A program made the translations under genes and the position numbers. From NCBI GenBank assembly GCA_002361175.1, contig DESG01000037.1, forward strand, positions 1 to 17,289: a DNA stretch of 17,289 nucleotides, given 5' to 3'. The first letter of the stretch is position 1; the number at the start of each line of letters is the position of its first letter. Origin of the DNA: Lachnoclostridium sp. UBA3320. Its GTDB lineage: Bacteria; Bacillota; Clostridia; Lachnospirales; Lachnospiraceae. A model generated the notes under the pieces. That model saw only the letters and a program-made list of their open reading frames with translations. It was not told the DNA's origin and ran no database searches. Shown piece after piece: positions 1 to 7,848 of this stretch.

Positions 1-143
1 TTGCATTGGCATGCCATCAAAAGAATTTGCTCACTGCAAACCTCCTCTCCATTTTCTCGCATCCTCTCTTCTGCCTTTGCCAGTAGCTTGTCCATTTGCC
101 TCCTCTCCTCACCTGTTAAATAATCGTTCAGATTTTGACCCAT
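1..143 (-). CDS. Small helical protein, N-terminal part (gene crosses the window ends)
   Basis: The ATG is at 143-141, preceded on the minus strand by an AAAAGGAGG ribosome site about 7 nt upstream. Forty-seven codons run to base 1 without a stop. If base 17289 is joined to base 1, the frame continues 13 codons and stops with TAA at 17252-17250, giving 60 residues. The product begins MGQNLNDYLTGEERRQMDKL. It is rich in Glu, Lys, Arg, Leu and Ala, probably all helix, with no signal peptide or membrane segment. I do not recognise the family. The phased repeat array at 253-504 lies upstream, so the protein could be a small DNA-binding regulator or partition accessory, but that rests on position alone. 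Confidence 0.72.
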   Translation of the reverse strand, partial: MGQNLNDYLTGEERRQMDKLLAKAEERMRENGEEVCSEQILLMACQC

Positions 144-252
144 TATTGAAAACCTCCTTTTCTTATTTTTCCGACAATTTTTTTCCTTTCGGTGAAATCA
201 TAATAACATTGAGCATATAAGTTAAAAATTTGAGAAAACTGCTTGGAAAAGT

Positions 253-504
253 ATCACATAAAGCTGGAACATTTTAAGACATACAAGCTTGAAATTGGTC
301 ATCAGGTATAGATGAAACCAGCATAACCTACCAAACAAAAAACAGTTATCACATATAGCTGAAACTTAAATGATATACTGTTCAAAAAACATGCATCAGC
401 TATATAAGATGGCAAAACTACGAATAAAAATCAAAGGAACATCAGCTATAGCTGAAACAAAATCAGTACAGAAATACCATATAGTGATTTACTATAGCTG
501 AAAC
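253..504. repeat. Phased array of 18-bp repeats (centromere- or operator-like)
   Basis: Six degenerate copies of ATCACATATAGCTGAAAC start at 253, 301, 348, 395, 441 and 487, so the period is 46-48 bp. The 441 copy contains the perfect palindrome TCAGCTATAGCTGA. Weaker half-copies may lie near 208, 528 and 578. The copies are degenerate and the intervening sequences unrelated, which fits protein-binding sites spaced by about four and a half helical turns. A partition centromere, an operator for the gene at 143, or TnsB sites of a transposon end are all possible. The first is my preference because the array is upstream of a small gene on a plasmid. Confidence 0.7.
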
Positions 505-873
505 TTTCACGATGGTAATCCCTTTCTATCAGCTATTTTCAACAAAAAACCACCATTTTTCTGGCATTTTCGTTGAAATCAGCAATCTGATATTCCTTGA
601 ATCTTTCTCTCAATTGTTCATTTATCTGGATTTTTCCTTTATTTTTTCCATGATTCCCTACCATAGCACAGTTTTCTGACTACTTTAATAGCATTTATTG
701 AATGATAAACAGTCAAAAAGATACCATAGAAGATTTTTTCATATAGCAGAGTTTCAAAACCAAAAAGCAATGATTACTGAATCCCTCTAAACTTAATGGA
801 AATCCATCATAAAAAACTTAATACAGAAAACTGATTGCCACTATGAGTTTATTGATATTACAGCTTTAAATCG

Positions 874-899
874 AATTGTGTATAACTTATTACACAATT
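874..899. repeat. Dyad with perfect 9-bp arms
   Basis: AATTGTGTA (874-882) and TACACAATT (891-899) are perfect inverted arms around an 8-bp centre. The layout resembles a tyrosine-recombinase or Xer-type core site, but no recombinase gene is present in the window. A repressor operator is equally possible. Confidence 0.4.
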
Positions 900-959
900 T
901 ACTCGATATGCACTTGCTTCTCATATTTTGCTGTTAGATAATCATTCTTAAATAAAATA

Positions 960-994
960 CAAACAAAAACAGGCACAAATTCTCCCTATGCCTG
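960..994 (-). terminator. Intrinsic terminator of the transposase-like gene
   Basis: On the minus strand the 6-bp stem CAGGCA/TGCCTG (989-994 with 970-975) is followed by TTTTTGTTTG. It begins about 30 nt after the stop codon of the gene ending at 1025. The stem is short but correctly placed. Confidence 0.65.
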
Positions 995-1024
995 CTTTCC
1001 TCATCCACAGCATTAATTCGCTTT

Positions 1025-2575
1025 CTATTTTTTATCCACATCCATTCCGATTTTTTCGAGATAAAGCTTGTCCCTAGCAAGTACACTAGAATCCTTGCAC
1101 ATAGGTTCTGGTCCATCGAACCATTGTAACTGTCGGTGTATAGGTGTAATGTCCAGCCATTCCCTCAACCTGGTTTCAGCATCCAAGTTTTCCTTTGTGT
1201 CATGGGCTGGATCCCCATTTGGCCTCCCAAGGCTGTCTCGGAATTTCTGTATTTCTGTACGAATGTGTTCATAATAGCATAATGTAAGGAACTGGATAAA
1301 CCGAACACCATTGGCTGTATTATTGCCCCAACCTGTTGACCCTGGTGCATCAACATGCTGCCTGCCAGCTTGAAAAAAGTGCTTTATCCTCTCTGATGTC
1401 TTGTATTTACCAAGGCATTCGGACAGGTCATTTTTTTTCTTGGAAGCAAGGACAAAATAGCCACAGTATTCCTTTTCCCACTCATACCTTCCATCATCCT
1501 CTTGGAGCAAGGTGCTGAAATACAAATTCAGATATATCCTTCGTATAAAATGTCGCTTGTAGCTCTCGAATTCATGCATTTTCATCACTGAAATGCCATG
1601 GACAGATGGATCAGGGTGACATACATACTTTTTCGATACGAGGATGTCCCTATGTGCATCTATTTCGCTTTTCACCCAGCCAATTCGGCTGTCAACTGGT
1701 ACAATAAACCGAATTCCTTTATGCATAAATTCTGTCAGCTCAAACTCGGAACAGCATCTGTCACCAATGATAAGTTCAGGCTTCTCCAGACCAAGAAACT
1801 CTGACATACGATGTATGACCGTCATCTCTTCCTCCCTTTGTACCCTGTCATTGTTAGTTTCATTTCCATACCTCCTGTATCCAGCATCCTGATCCTTAAA
1901 TGCAACAGGCTGTCCTGTGTCGGCTGAATAAAACACCATAAGCCTCCCATTGGATTCTTTGCCATTGCAACAGTAATAGGCGCCATTCCAGTGCATTGCA
2001 TTTCTTGGCACAGCTATGGAGCCATACGACAAGGCATTCCCTGCATCAAAGTGTTTGCACCTTTCTGAAAAAAATTTCCTCTGGAGGCCTTCATCTCCCA
2101 TAACAGACAGCACTTTCCTGCATACATCCACTGTCATGCCATATTCCCATGGCAAAGCATGTCTGTGTTGCCATTCCTGTATCCCAAGGATATCCCCGCC
2201 ATCTGTTGCCAATAAGTATCTTGCCAGCGAAAGGGCTTTTTTTGCAGTGTCTGCATCTGTAACAGCATACAAGTCTGAATCAATTCCTGATGTAGCACCA
2301 AAAAAGTCAATAAGGTCCATCATACCAATGTGCCTGTCTGCAGGGGATGTCTTCTTTTTAATATCCTTCCTGCCTGTTTCAGCCTGCCTGTGGTGTGTAG
2401 GTACCATTTCTTCAGAACCCTTAGGTATCTTTGCTATCAGCTTTGAATTCAGGCTTCTGTTGTATTTCTTTTCAGGATCATATACAGTCTGCCTCTCATA
2501 GATATAAATGTCACCATTGTTCTGTTTTTTTCGGATTATCCCTGTTTTTATCTCTCCAGATGGTTTCGCTGGCAT
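1025..2575 (-). CDS. IS1634/IS4-like transposase, probably catalytically dead
   Basis: About 516 residues, an uninterrupted frame of normal length for an IS1634-type DDE transposase. The start is taken as ATG at 2575, 11 nt from AGGAG; ATG 2584 and GTG 2587 are also in frame. Numbered from 2575, recognised core parts are a strand ending in SADTGQPVAF (about 217-226), the second-Asp block IGDRCCS with D272, and a C-terminal helix SERIKHFFQAGRQ (about 394-406). In remembered family sequences the first catalytic Asp sits in a DGT/DST motif; here the equivalent stretch reads LSYGSIA with Tyr at 184. The catalytic Glu of the VEKSF-like helix aligns with Lys398. Second Asp kept, first Asp and Glu lost: this suggests a dead or domesticated protein. 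No convincing terminal inverted repeats or target duplication were found. The alignment is from memory. Confidence 0.75.
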   Translation of the reverse strand: MPAKPSGEIKTGIIRKKQNNGDIYIYERQTVYDPEKKYNRSLNSKLIAKIPKGSEEMVPTHHRQAETGRKDIKKKTSPADRHIGMMDLIDFFGATSGIDSDLYAVTDADTAKKALSLARYLLATDGGDILGIQEWQHRHALPWEYGMTVDVCRKVLSVMGDEGLQRKFFSERCKHFDAGNALSYGSIAVPRNAMHWNGAYYCCNGKESNGRLMVFYSADTGQPVAFKDQDAGYRRYGNETNNDRVQREEEMTVIHRMSEFLGLEKPELIIGDRCCSEFELTEFMHKGIRFIVPVDSRIGWVKSEIDAHRDILVSKKYVCHPDPSVHGISVMKMHEFESYKRHFIRRIYLNLYFSTLLQEDDGRYEWEKEYCGYFVLASKKKNDLSECLGKYKTSERIKHFFQAGRQHVDAPGSTGWGNNTANGVRFIQFLTLCYYEHIRTEIQKFRDSLGRPNGDPAHDTKENLDAETRLREWLDITPIHRQLQWFDGPEPMCKDSSVLARDKLYLEKIGMDVDKK

Positions 2576-2591
2576 GCTGTCCATCACTCCT

Positions 2592-3014
2592 CATAAAAAT
2601 TTCTTTAACAATTATAATATGTCTCCCAGTAAAACTCAAGGAAGGAATCATCTGCCATAGGGCTGGACAGTTAGTTAATAATTATAGTTACTCAAATCAA
2701 ATATGCATTGTAAATTCTATAAAGAATTCAATGACAGGATGTTTTGAGTACCCAAAAACTATTCAAAAGCCCATCTTTTTGTTTGGAAACATCAAACCCA
2801 TATGGCATTATGCTGATTTTTCGGGACTATATCGTATTCTGCTTATACATTTTCCACAACAAATCTTTAAAAATGCCCAATTTTCTGCTTTGTGTAACCA
2901 TCAAAAAATCCATTTAGTTTTCGCTAAACATGTCATTTATGTCACACAAATTATTCTGAAAAAAAGGGTCTATGCATTTGCATTAGCCAAAAAAACGAAG
3001 AGGAGGATAAGCAT
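2592..3014. other. Intergenic region upstream of rep
   Basis: No credible gene: the long plus-strand open frame across it is an antisense shadow of the transposase start plus AT-rich sequence. It should hold the divergent promoters of the transposase-like gene and rep, but I cannot pick a -35/-10 pair with confidence. A single DnaA-box-like TTTTCCACA lies at 2850-2858. The last bases contain the strong rep ribosome site AAGAGGAGGA. Confidence 0.5.
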
Positions 3015-4439
3015 ATGGCAAATAAAAGTCTAACAGCGGCCAAGTATCTGGCAACCATGCACTTGGAATATCAGAATTTCTTAATAATAGGAAAAACACT
3101 TCCTGTTCATCACCCACAAAACAAAAGAGAACCTGAACAGACATTCAAATTGCCACAGGATACAGATACATCAGTTGAAGTAACAAAAGATGACGACAGT
3201 ACCCCTTCTAAGACTACAAAAAAAGAGGAAAAAACAGAAAGAAAAAGAAAACCTGAACCTGCATCCAAACTGTCACAAGAGGCTGATGAAGCAGATGAAA
3301 CGACAAATGATGATGACAACAGTTCTTCTATGGTAGCAAAAGAAGAGGAAAAAACAGAAAAAAAGAGAAGAGGAACTTATAGGACAAAAGCAAAAGCAGG
3401 AAAAATTGATAAAATGCCTGACTATCTGCCTGTAATCACACATAAAGATTACCTGTCTGCATTAACAATAAATAAAGACAGCACCACCCACCTTCTGCTG
3501 CTTCCTGATAGCAGCAAATTGGAATATGAAGATAAAACTCTGTATTTGGATGGAAAAATAGTAAATTATGACGAATTGACCAAACTATCTACAGAAGATG
3601 GTATTGAAAAATTTAATTCCCCCTTACTTGCCGAACTTTTTGGTGTAATTTTATACAAATTTCTCGCAGATGATCCAAAAAAGGACTGCAAGGATGAGGA
3701 ATTTACAGTGTATTATCCCGACCTTGCTGGTCGCTTTAGAAAATCAAAGGCAAAAAAGAAAAAAACTGAAGAAGATGTTTCAGATGATACCAAACAGAAG
3801 GATGTATCAGTTACAATTTCTGACTGGAAAACAGAGAGTGCATCAGTCTTGAGTGATAATATGGCACTGTTTGAAAGAATGGCAGGAATAATCAATGCAG
3901 GCACACCAGACCAGTTTATCCTTCCTCTATTGATAGACTATGGATATGATCCTGTCAGCAATACCTTTCATTTTAGAAGCCCCTATATGACAAAACTTAT
4001 ATCAGAAATACATAAATCAAGCATTAAAAAGGATAAAAAAGGTAAGCCAGTCATAAAAAATGGCAAACCCCAGATGTCCCCATCCTATTCATTCCTTGTA
4101 AACAGGGAAATTGCAAAAGAAAGGAATAAAAAAGCAGTTGAAATTGTACTTATTATAATTGCATTGATTGAAAGGGCTGGAGGCTTTAAACCACATATCA
4201 GGGCAAAAAACATCATTGAAAGAACATGGTTATTAAACCACAGTTTGATAGGGCAGAATACCAGCAATAAGAATCTTCTTTTAAAAAGGGCATTTTCAAA
4301 AGCTTGGGAACTGCTGGATACAAAGACAGCACTTAAAAATGTATATACAGACATACAGTTTCCTAAAACTGAAAACATTCCGACCTCCTCGAAGTTGGAC
4401 AAAGTATTTGAATTCCCACATAAGGGTAAAAACACCTAA
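3015..4439 (+). CDS. Rep-like plasmid replication initiator
   Basis: 474 residues with ATG at 3015, 7 nt after AAGAGGAGGATAAG. Residues 1-37 are a short head. Residues 39-119 are a charged low-complexity linker made of two tandem units of about 41 residues (acidic stretch, then KKEEKTERKRK or KEEEKTEKKRR). The rest is a globular domain, about 135-474, with helix-rich segments and basic loops. I cannot assign a named Rep family with certainty, and no winged-helix motif is provable by eye. The initiator role is inferred from context: four iterons start 12 nt after the stop, and a DnaB-type helicase and a primase follow in the same direction. The C-terminus (SKLDKVFEFPHKGK) resembles replication proteins I recall from clostridial plasmids, which is weak evidence. 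Confidence 0.68.
   Translation: MANKSLTAAKYLATMHLEYQNFLIIGKTLPVHHPQNKREPEQTFKLPQDTDTSVEVTKDDDSTPSKTTKKEEKTERKRKPEPASKLSQEADEADETTNDDDNSSSMVAKEEEKTEKKRRGTYRTKAKAGKIDKMPDYLPVITHKDYLSALTINKDSTTHLLLLPDSSKLEYEDKTLYLDGKIVNYDELTKLSTEDGIEKFNSPLLAELFGVILYKFLADDPKKDCKDEEFTVYYPDLAGRFRKSKAKKKKTEEDVSDDTKQKDVSVTISDWKTESASVLSDNMALFERMAGIINAGTPDQFILPLLIDYGYDPVSNTFHFRSPYMTKLISEIHKSSIKKDKKGKPVIKNGKPQMSPSYSFLVNREIAKERNKKAVEIVLIIIALIERAGGFKPHIRAKNIIERTWLLNHSLIGQNTSNKNLLLKRAFSKAWELLDTKTALKNVYTDIQFPKTENIPTSSKLDKVFEFPHKGKNT
3129..3371 (+). repeat. Tandem duplication inside rep
   Basis: Two adjacent units of about 120 bp encode parallel charged segments: PEQTFKLPQDTD...KKEEKTERKRK and PEPASKLSQEAD...KEEEKTEKKRR. 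The DNA matches in blocks such as GAGGAAAAAACAGAAA. It is an expanded flexible linker between the head and the main domain of Rep. Confidence 0.75.
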
Positions 4440-4451
4440 GTTCTGCTTACT

Positions 4452-4690
4452 TATGGAGTACTGTAGTAAATTTATGAGACACTGTAATTTATTCTTTAAT
4501 ACTTTAATAAATTTTCGGGGTATTGTAATGTCAGATTTTCACCAAGCCCCATTTTGCAAGGGTTTGAGGTGCAAAATCACTGCCTATTATTATAATATCT
4601 AATATTATAGTCATGTGAGGCCGGCCATTTGCTTTTTGGCCAGCCTCCCTATATAATAAAAAATACAATAATGAAAAAGAAAAAATAAAT
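4452..4690 (+). other. Origin module 1: iterons, AT-rich segment and hairpin
   Basis: Four iterons carry the core TACTGTA (4459, 4480, 4500 and 4521; the last two degenerate), spaced 21, 20 and 21 bp. They are followed by a CCCCATTTTGCAAGGG motif at 4547, an AT-rich stretch (about 4584-4610), a GC-rich hairpin at 4617-4647, and an A-rich leader CTATATAATAAAAAATAC. This order and the iteron spacing recur in modules 2 and 3. Placement directly after rep and before helicase and primase is classical for a theta-type origin: iterons bind Rep and the AT-rich part melts. The function is inferred. Confidence 0.72.
4617..4647 (+). other. Bulged hairpin of origin module 1
   Basis: GAGGC pairs with GCCTC, then a C-A mismatch, then GGCCA pairs with TGGCC, with a T-rich loop. 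No T-run follows on either strand, so it is not a normal terminator. Modules 2 and 3 carry a hairpin of the same build with different bases. Confidence 0.7.
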
Positions 4691-4715
4691 TCTGTTTAAC
4701 AGGAGGTACATAAAC

Positions 4716-5792
4716 ATGAATGAACAATTAACTTCTTCTGCATCAGCACCTATGGTCCAGACTGCAGATACTGCATCATTATCCATCAAGAAAACCAATT
4801 TGGCTGAGTACTATGAAAACCAATTTGCATCAGATGTTGAGAGTTTCAAAAAGGGTGGCAAACTAAAATCAGGATATGCCAATATTGATGCCATTACAAA
4901 TTTATACCCAGGTCTTTATGTCATTGGGGCAATATCTTCCCTTGGAAAGACCACATTCATCCATCAGATGGGCGACCAGATGGCAGAAGCTGGAAACCAT
5001 GTATTATTTTTTAGTATGGAACAATCCACTTTAGAATTGGCATCAAAAAGCATTGCCAGGACTATGGAACAGGAAAACCAAAAAAATGGATTGTCTTCCC
5101 TCCAGATCAGGAGATCTGACTTATCAGATTCACAAATCACAGCAGCGATTGATAAGTGCAAAACTTACTCTGACAAGATTACAATCGTTGAATGCAGCTT
5201 TCGGGCAACCATTGATGATATAGCAAATACAGTTCAGGAATATATTAAGGAGAACAATGTGAAACCAGTAGTCATCATTGATTACCTGCAGGTAATCCAG
5301 CCAAGCCCTGAATCCAGGATGACAACCAAAGATTTGGTAGATTACCATGTTCGTAGGTTAAAGGTCCTGCAAACTGACAACCAGCTTACTATGATAGTCA
5401 TTTCTTCCCTAAACCGCCAGAATTACATGACAGCCATTGATTTTGAATCATTTAAAGAATCTGGGGGAATTGAATATACTGCAGATGTGCTATGGGGATT
5501 ACAGTTGCAGTGCATACACGAAGAAATATTTAACAAACAGGGAAATATTAATGATAAAAGAAAAAGGATTATGGAAGCAAAAGCAGCAAAGCCCAGAAAA
5601 ATTGAATTAATCTGTTTGAAAAACAGGTTTGGAGTGAGTTCTTACACCTGCAAGTTTGACTATTATCCAAAAAGCGACTGGTTCAAACCAGACCTTACTG
5701 GGTTAGATATTAGTGATACTGCTACTAGTAATACTGCTGACACTGATGGATTTGAGAGTATTCCTGAAGACCTTGAGCTGCCATGGTCATAA
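4716..5792 (+). CDS. DnaB-type replicative helicase core
   Basis: 358 residues with ATG at 4716 after AGGAGG. It has a RecA-like hexameric helicase core: Walker A GAISSLGKTT at 71-80 (K78), Glu102 in FFSMEQ, Walker B VVIIDYLQV with D189, the DnaB motif ISSLNRQ about 229-235, and a C-terminal ICLKNRFG at the usual KNR position (Arg-finger loop). The N-terminal DnaB domain that normally contacts primase is missing, replaced by about 50 unrelated residues. The family unwinds DNA at the fork using ATP. Its position between the origin and a Toprim primase suggests a plasmid-encoded fork helicase loaded by Rep. Family call is secure; the exact symbol is not. Confidence 0.88.
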   Translation: MNEQLTSSASAPMVQTADTASLSIKKTNLAEYYENQFASDVESFKKGGKLKSGYANIDAITNLYPGLYVIGAISSLGKTTFIHQMGDQMAEAGNHVLFFSMEQSTLELASKSIARTMEQENQKNGLSSLQIRRSDLSDSQITAAIDKCKTYSDKITIVECSFRATIDDIANTVQEYIKENNVKPVVIIDYLQVIQPSPESRMTTKDLVDYHVRRLKVLQTDNQLTMIVISSLNRQNYMTAIDFESFKESGGIEYTADVLWGLQLQCIHEEIFNKQGNINDKRKRIMEAKAAKPRKIELICLKNRFGVSSYTCKFDYYPKSDWFKPDLTGLDISDTATSNTADTDGFESIPEDLELPWS

Positions 5793-5831
5793 TGCTTTTT
5801 TAACCATATTACTACAGGGGAGGTGTTATAC

Positions 5832-6719
5832 ATGGGTAACAATGTTTCAAAGGAACAGACTGCATCTGCAAGACATGCTGATTTATATACTTTCTTGATG
5901 AAACATCATAGTTCTAATTTTAAAACTGAGGGTGACAGCATCAGACCAGTGGATAACCACAGCATTTCAATTAGAAAAGGTTATAATGGATATAAAGATT
6001 TTGCAACTGGCGAAACTGGAAATTCCATTGATTTTTTAAAGAATTATATGGGATATACATTTGTTGAAGCAGTGCAGGCACTGTCAGATACTTCAGTTTC
6101 GGCATCAGCACCAATCCATCCTGCTGGATATCTACAGAATGGAATAAGGAATGTCCCTCCAGAATTCCCAGAACCTGTAACTGGTACATATAAAAATCTT
6201 TTCGCCTACCTGAGAAGTCGTGGCATACCTTCCGAAACTATCCAAATGCTGATAAGCCAGAAAATCATATATCAGGAAAAATCTAAGAATAATATTGTAT
6301 TTATAAATATGGAAAGAAATTTTGCAGAACTGCGAGGTACATATACCTTTGGCAAACCATTCCATGGAATAGTCCCAAACAGTAGACACGATGGCTTCTG
6401 GTGGTTCTGTACATCGAAAAATGCTACTAAAGGTTATATTTGTGAAGCGGCCATTGATGCTGTAAGCTTATATGAATTACATAAGATTCAAGGGAGGCAG
6501 GAAGAAGCTTATTACATAAGTATAGCTGGTGTCTCCAAGCAGCCTGCCATAGACAGGCTGAAAAATTCAAAACTGCATATTGTACTGGCAGTTGATAATG
6601 ATGCAGCTGGACAACAGTGTCGTAATAAAAATTCTGAACTGGAATATATTCTTCCGAAAAATAAAGATTGGAATGAAGATCTGCAGGCCTTAAACAAAAA
6701 CCAACCTGCTGCTGGGTAA
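5832..6719 (+). CDS. Toprim-domain DNA primase (minimal)
   Basis: 295 residues. ATG 5832 is chosen because GGGGAGG ends 8 nt before it; an in-frame GTG at 5823 lies inside the ribosome site. The N-terminus (about 45-85) resembles the second half of a CHC2 primase zinc domain (DFATGETGNSIDFL, then GYTFVEAVQAL), but the zinc-binding Cys/His are not there. The Toprim domain spans about 198-285: Glu205 in YICEAAID, Asp255 and Asp257 in VLAVDNDAAG, and a final KDWNEDL. These acids bind metal in primases. It lies 39 nt after the helicase gene, so the two are probably one transcript making a helicase-primase pair. Close in size to primase-like proteins of plasmids and phages; much shorter than DnaG. 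Confidence 0.85.
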   Translation: MGNNVSKEQTASARHADLYTFLMKHHSSNFKTEGDSIRPVDNHSISIRKGYNGYKDFATGETGNSIDFLKNYMGYTFVEAVQALSDTSVSASAPIHPAGYLQNGIRNVPPEFPEPVTGTYKNLFAYLRSRGIPSETIQMLISQKIIYQEKSKNNIVFINMERNFAELRGTYTFGKPFHGIVPNSRHDGFWWFCTSKNATKGYICEAAIDAVSLYELHKIQGRQEEAYYISIAGVSKQPAIDRLKNSKLHIVLAVDNDAAGQQCRNKNSELEYILPKNKDWNEDLQALNKNQPAAG

Positions 6720-6798
6720 TTACTTTTCCTTATTCCAATTAAATTTTTTCTTCATTACAGTAATTTTGCAACAAGTGGACAAGTAATATATTGCAATA

Positions 6799-6844
6799 TA
6801 AAAAACTCTGGCAAAGCAGATTCTGTTCCTGCAATGCCAGGGTT
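6799..6844 (-). terminator. Intrinsic terminator of the 6866 gene
   Basis: On the minus strand AACCCTGGCA (6844-6835) pairs with TGCCAGAGTT (6813-6804) with one mismatch and an inner GCAG/CTGC stem. A run of T follows. It sits about 22 nt after the stop of the minus-strand gene. The plus side lacks a T-run, so it does not obviously end the primase transcript. Confidence 0.75.
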
Positions 6845-6865
6845 CATTTCCATATATATTAACTG

Positions 6866-7372
6866 TTACCAATATTTGAAATCAATACACCTGCAATGTC
6901 TTATATCCTTACTGTTAATACCCTTCCTCAAATCCAGAATGCTACTGCTATAGCCATAAAACTTTGCAAATACATCAATATAACCAAGCAGGATGGCTAT
7001 GTATTCTTCATATCCCAACTGACTAAAATACCTGTTGACATATACCAGTTTTTCACTGGCAAAAACTGATACTGCTACCCCTGCTACTAATATTGCATTT
7101 TCACAATCTTCCAATTCATGGAGAGTCATTGGAAGATAAAGTCCCCCTCCAGTATACTCATACAGAAGCAGGATACCATCTGGTTCCAGCCTGTCAAAAA
7201 TAAGTATATTTTCATCAAACTGCAGAGGATACTTTTTGAGCCTCAGTCCCCTCAGACTGTCATCCATCGGTAAGCCACACTCTTTTAGTTCAATAAGACT
7301 GTTCATCATCTTGGACACCATCCTTTCCTTATCCATGTGTAAATTTGAATTGACACATAAATCCCTTCTCAT
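6866..7372 (-). CDS. Hypothetical protein, convergent with the primase gene
   Basis: 168 residues if ATG 7372 is used. A TATAAT at 7390-7385 lies only 12 nt before this codon, so the transcript would be almost leaderless. In-frame Met13 (7336) is another possible start; no strong ribosome site decides it. The protein is mildly acidic, with a hydrophobic core segment (NAILVAGVAVSVFAS, about 91-105) and a later LLGYIDVFAKFYGYSS. There is no clear signal peptide or membrane helix. The layout is faintly like the cofactor half of nitroreductase/SagB-type proteins, but too weakly to assign. A real gene is supported by length, codon style and the terminator just after its stop. It lies between the replication genes and origin module 2. 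Confidence 0.72.
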   Translation of the reverse strand: MRRDLCVNSNLHMDKERMVSKMMNSLIELKECGLPMDDSLRGLRLKKYPLQFDENILIFDRLEPDGILLLYEYTGGGLYLPMTLHELEDCENAILVAGVAVSVFASEKLVYVNRYFSQLGYEEYIAILLGYIDVFAKFYGYSSSILDLRKGINSKDIRHCRCIDFKYW

Positions 7373-7590
7373 TGTTACATAATTATTATACCAGATAACT
7401 CTCCAGACAACTTTTTTGCAGAAATAGAATCATATCTGCATGATATATATGTTTCACAACCAGATATGTTATCCTGTAGCCTTCTACAAATATAAGGACC
7501 AGTATTCCTTTGATCCAATAACTCCCCTTGCAAATACTAACCCTCATATGTGCTTATATCCCTCTGGCATTGTAAGTATTACCCTTGCAT

Positions 7591-7848
7591 AATTATGGAG
7601 TACTGTAGGAAATTTATGGAGTACTGTAATTTATTATGGAGTACTGTAGGAAATTTATGTGGTACTGTATTTTCACATTCCCTCAAATCCCCATTTTATA
7701 AGGGTCTGAGCCATCCCAGCTCTCCCTAATGATATATTATCTAATAATATATTACCTGAGAGTGGTGGTTTTTTTACCACCACCCTCAGTCTTATATAAA
7801 AAGATTACTGTAATGGAAAGAAAAATTTGATTCTTCTCTGGCTGCAGG
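7591..7848 (+). other. Origin module 2 (iterons, AT-rich segment, hairpin)
   Basis: Four near-perfect iterons TATGGAGTACTGTA have cores at 7601, 7622, 7642 and 7663 (spacing 21, 20, 21, identical to module 1). Then come CCCCATTTTATAAGGG at 7689, the AT-rich near-palindrome GATATATTATCTAATAATAT at 7731, a hairpin at 7756-7789 (CTGAG/CTCAG, A-C mismatch, GTGGTGG/CCACCAC, T-rich loop), and TCTTATATAAAAAG. It may act as an extra origin or as a Rep-titrating copy-control site. Unlike module 1 it is not next to a replication gene. Confidence 0.72.

Larger units (their letters stand above)
144..1024. other. Gene-poor region between the small gene and the transposase-like gene
   Basis: It holds the phased repeats (253-504), a dyad at 874-899 and the transposase terminator at 960-994. 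Between 505 and 870 the sequence is AT-rich, with scattered AATCAGC/AGCTATTTTC fragments that may be decayed copies of the array. I see no credible gene or RNA there. Confidence 0.6.

Noticed and set aside
253..504. CRISPR array (18-bp repeats with about 29-bp spacers)
   Set aside because: Repeats are short and degenerate, one nearly lost, and no cas gene is present; the pattern fits protein-binding sites better.
900..2720. Complete insertion sequence with terminal inverted repeats
   Set aside because: No matching terminal repeats or target duplication could be found on the two sides of the transposase-like gene.
2850..2858. DnaA box TTTTCCACA upstream of rep
   Set aside because: A single imperfect copy in AT-rich DNA is expected by chance; mentioned but not called.
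2431..3033. Plus-strand open frame of 200 codons
   Set aside because: It is antisense to the transposase start, then crosses AT-rich intergenic DNA and the rep ribosome site; composition is not protein-like.
7756..7789. Hairpin in origin modules 2 and 3 as an intrinsic terminator
   Set aside because: No T-run follows on either strand, no gene ends just before it, and the same build occurs in module 1 before the helicase gene.
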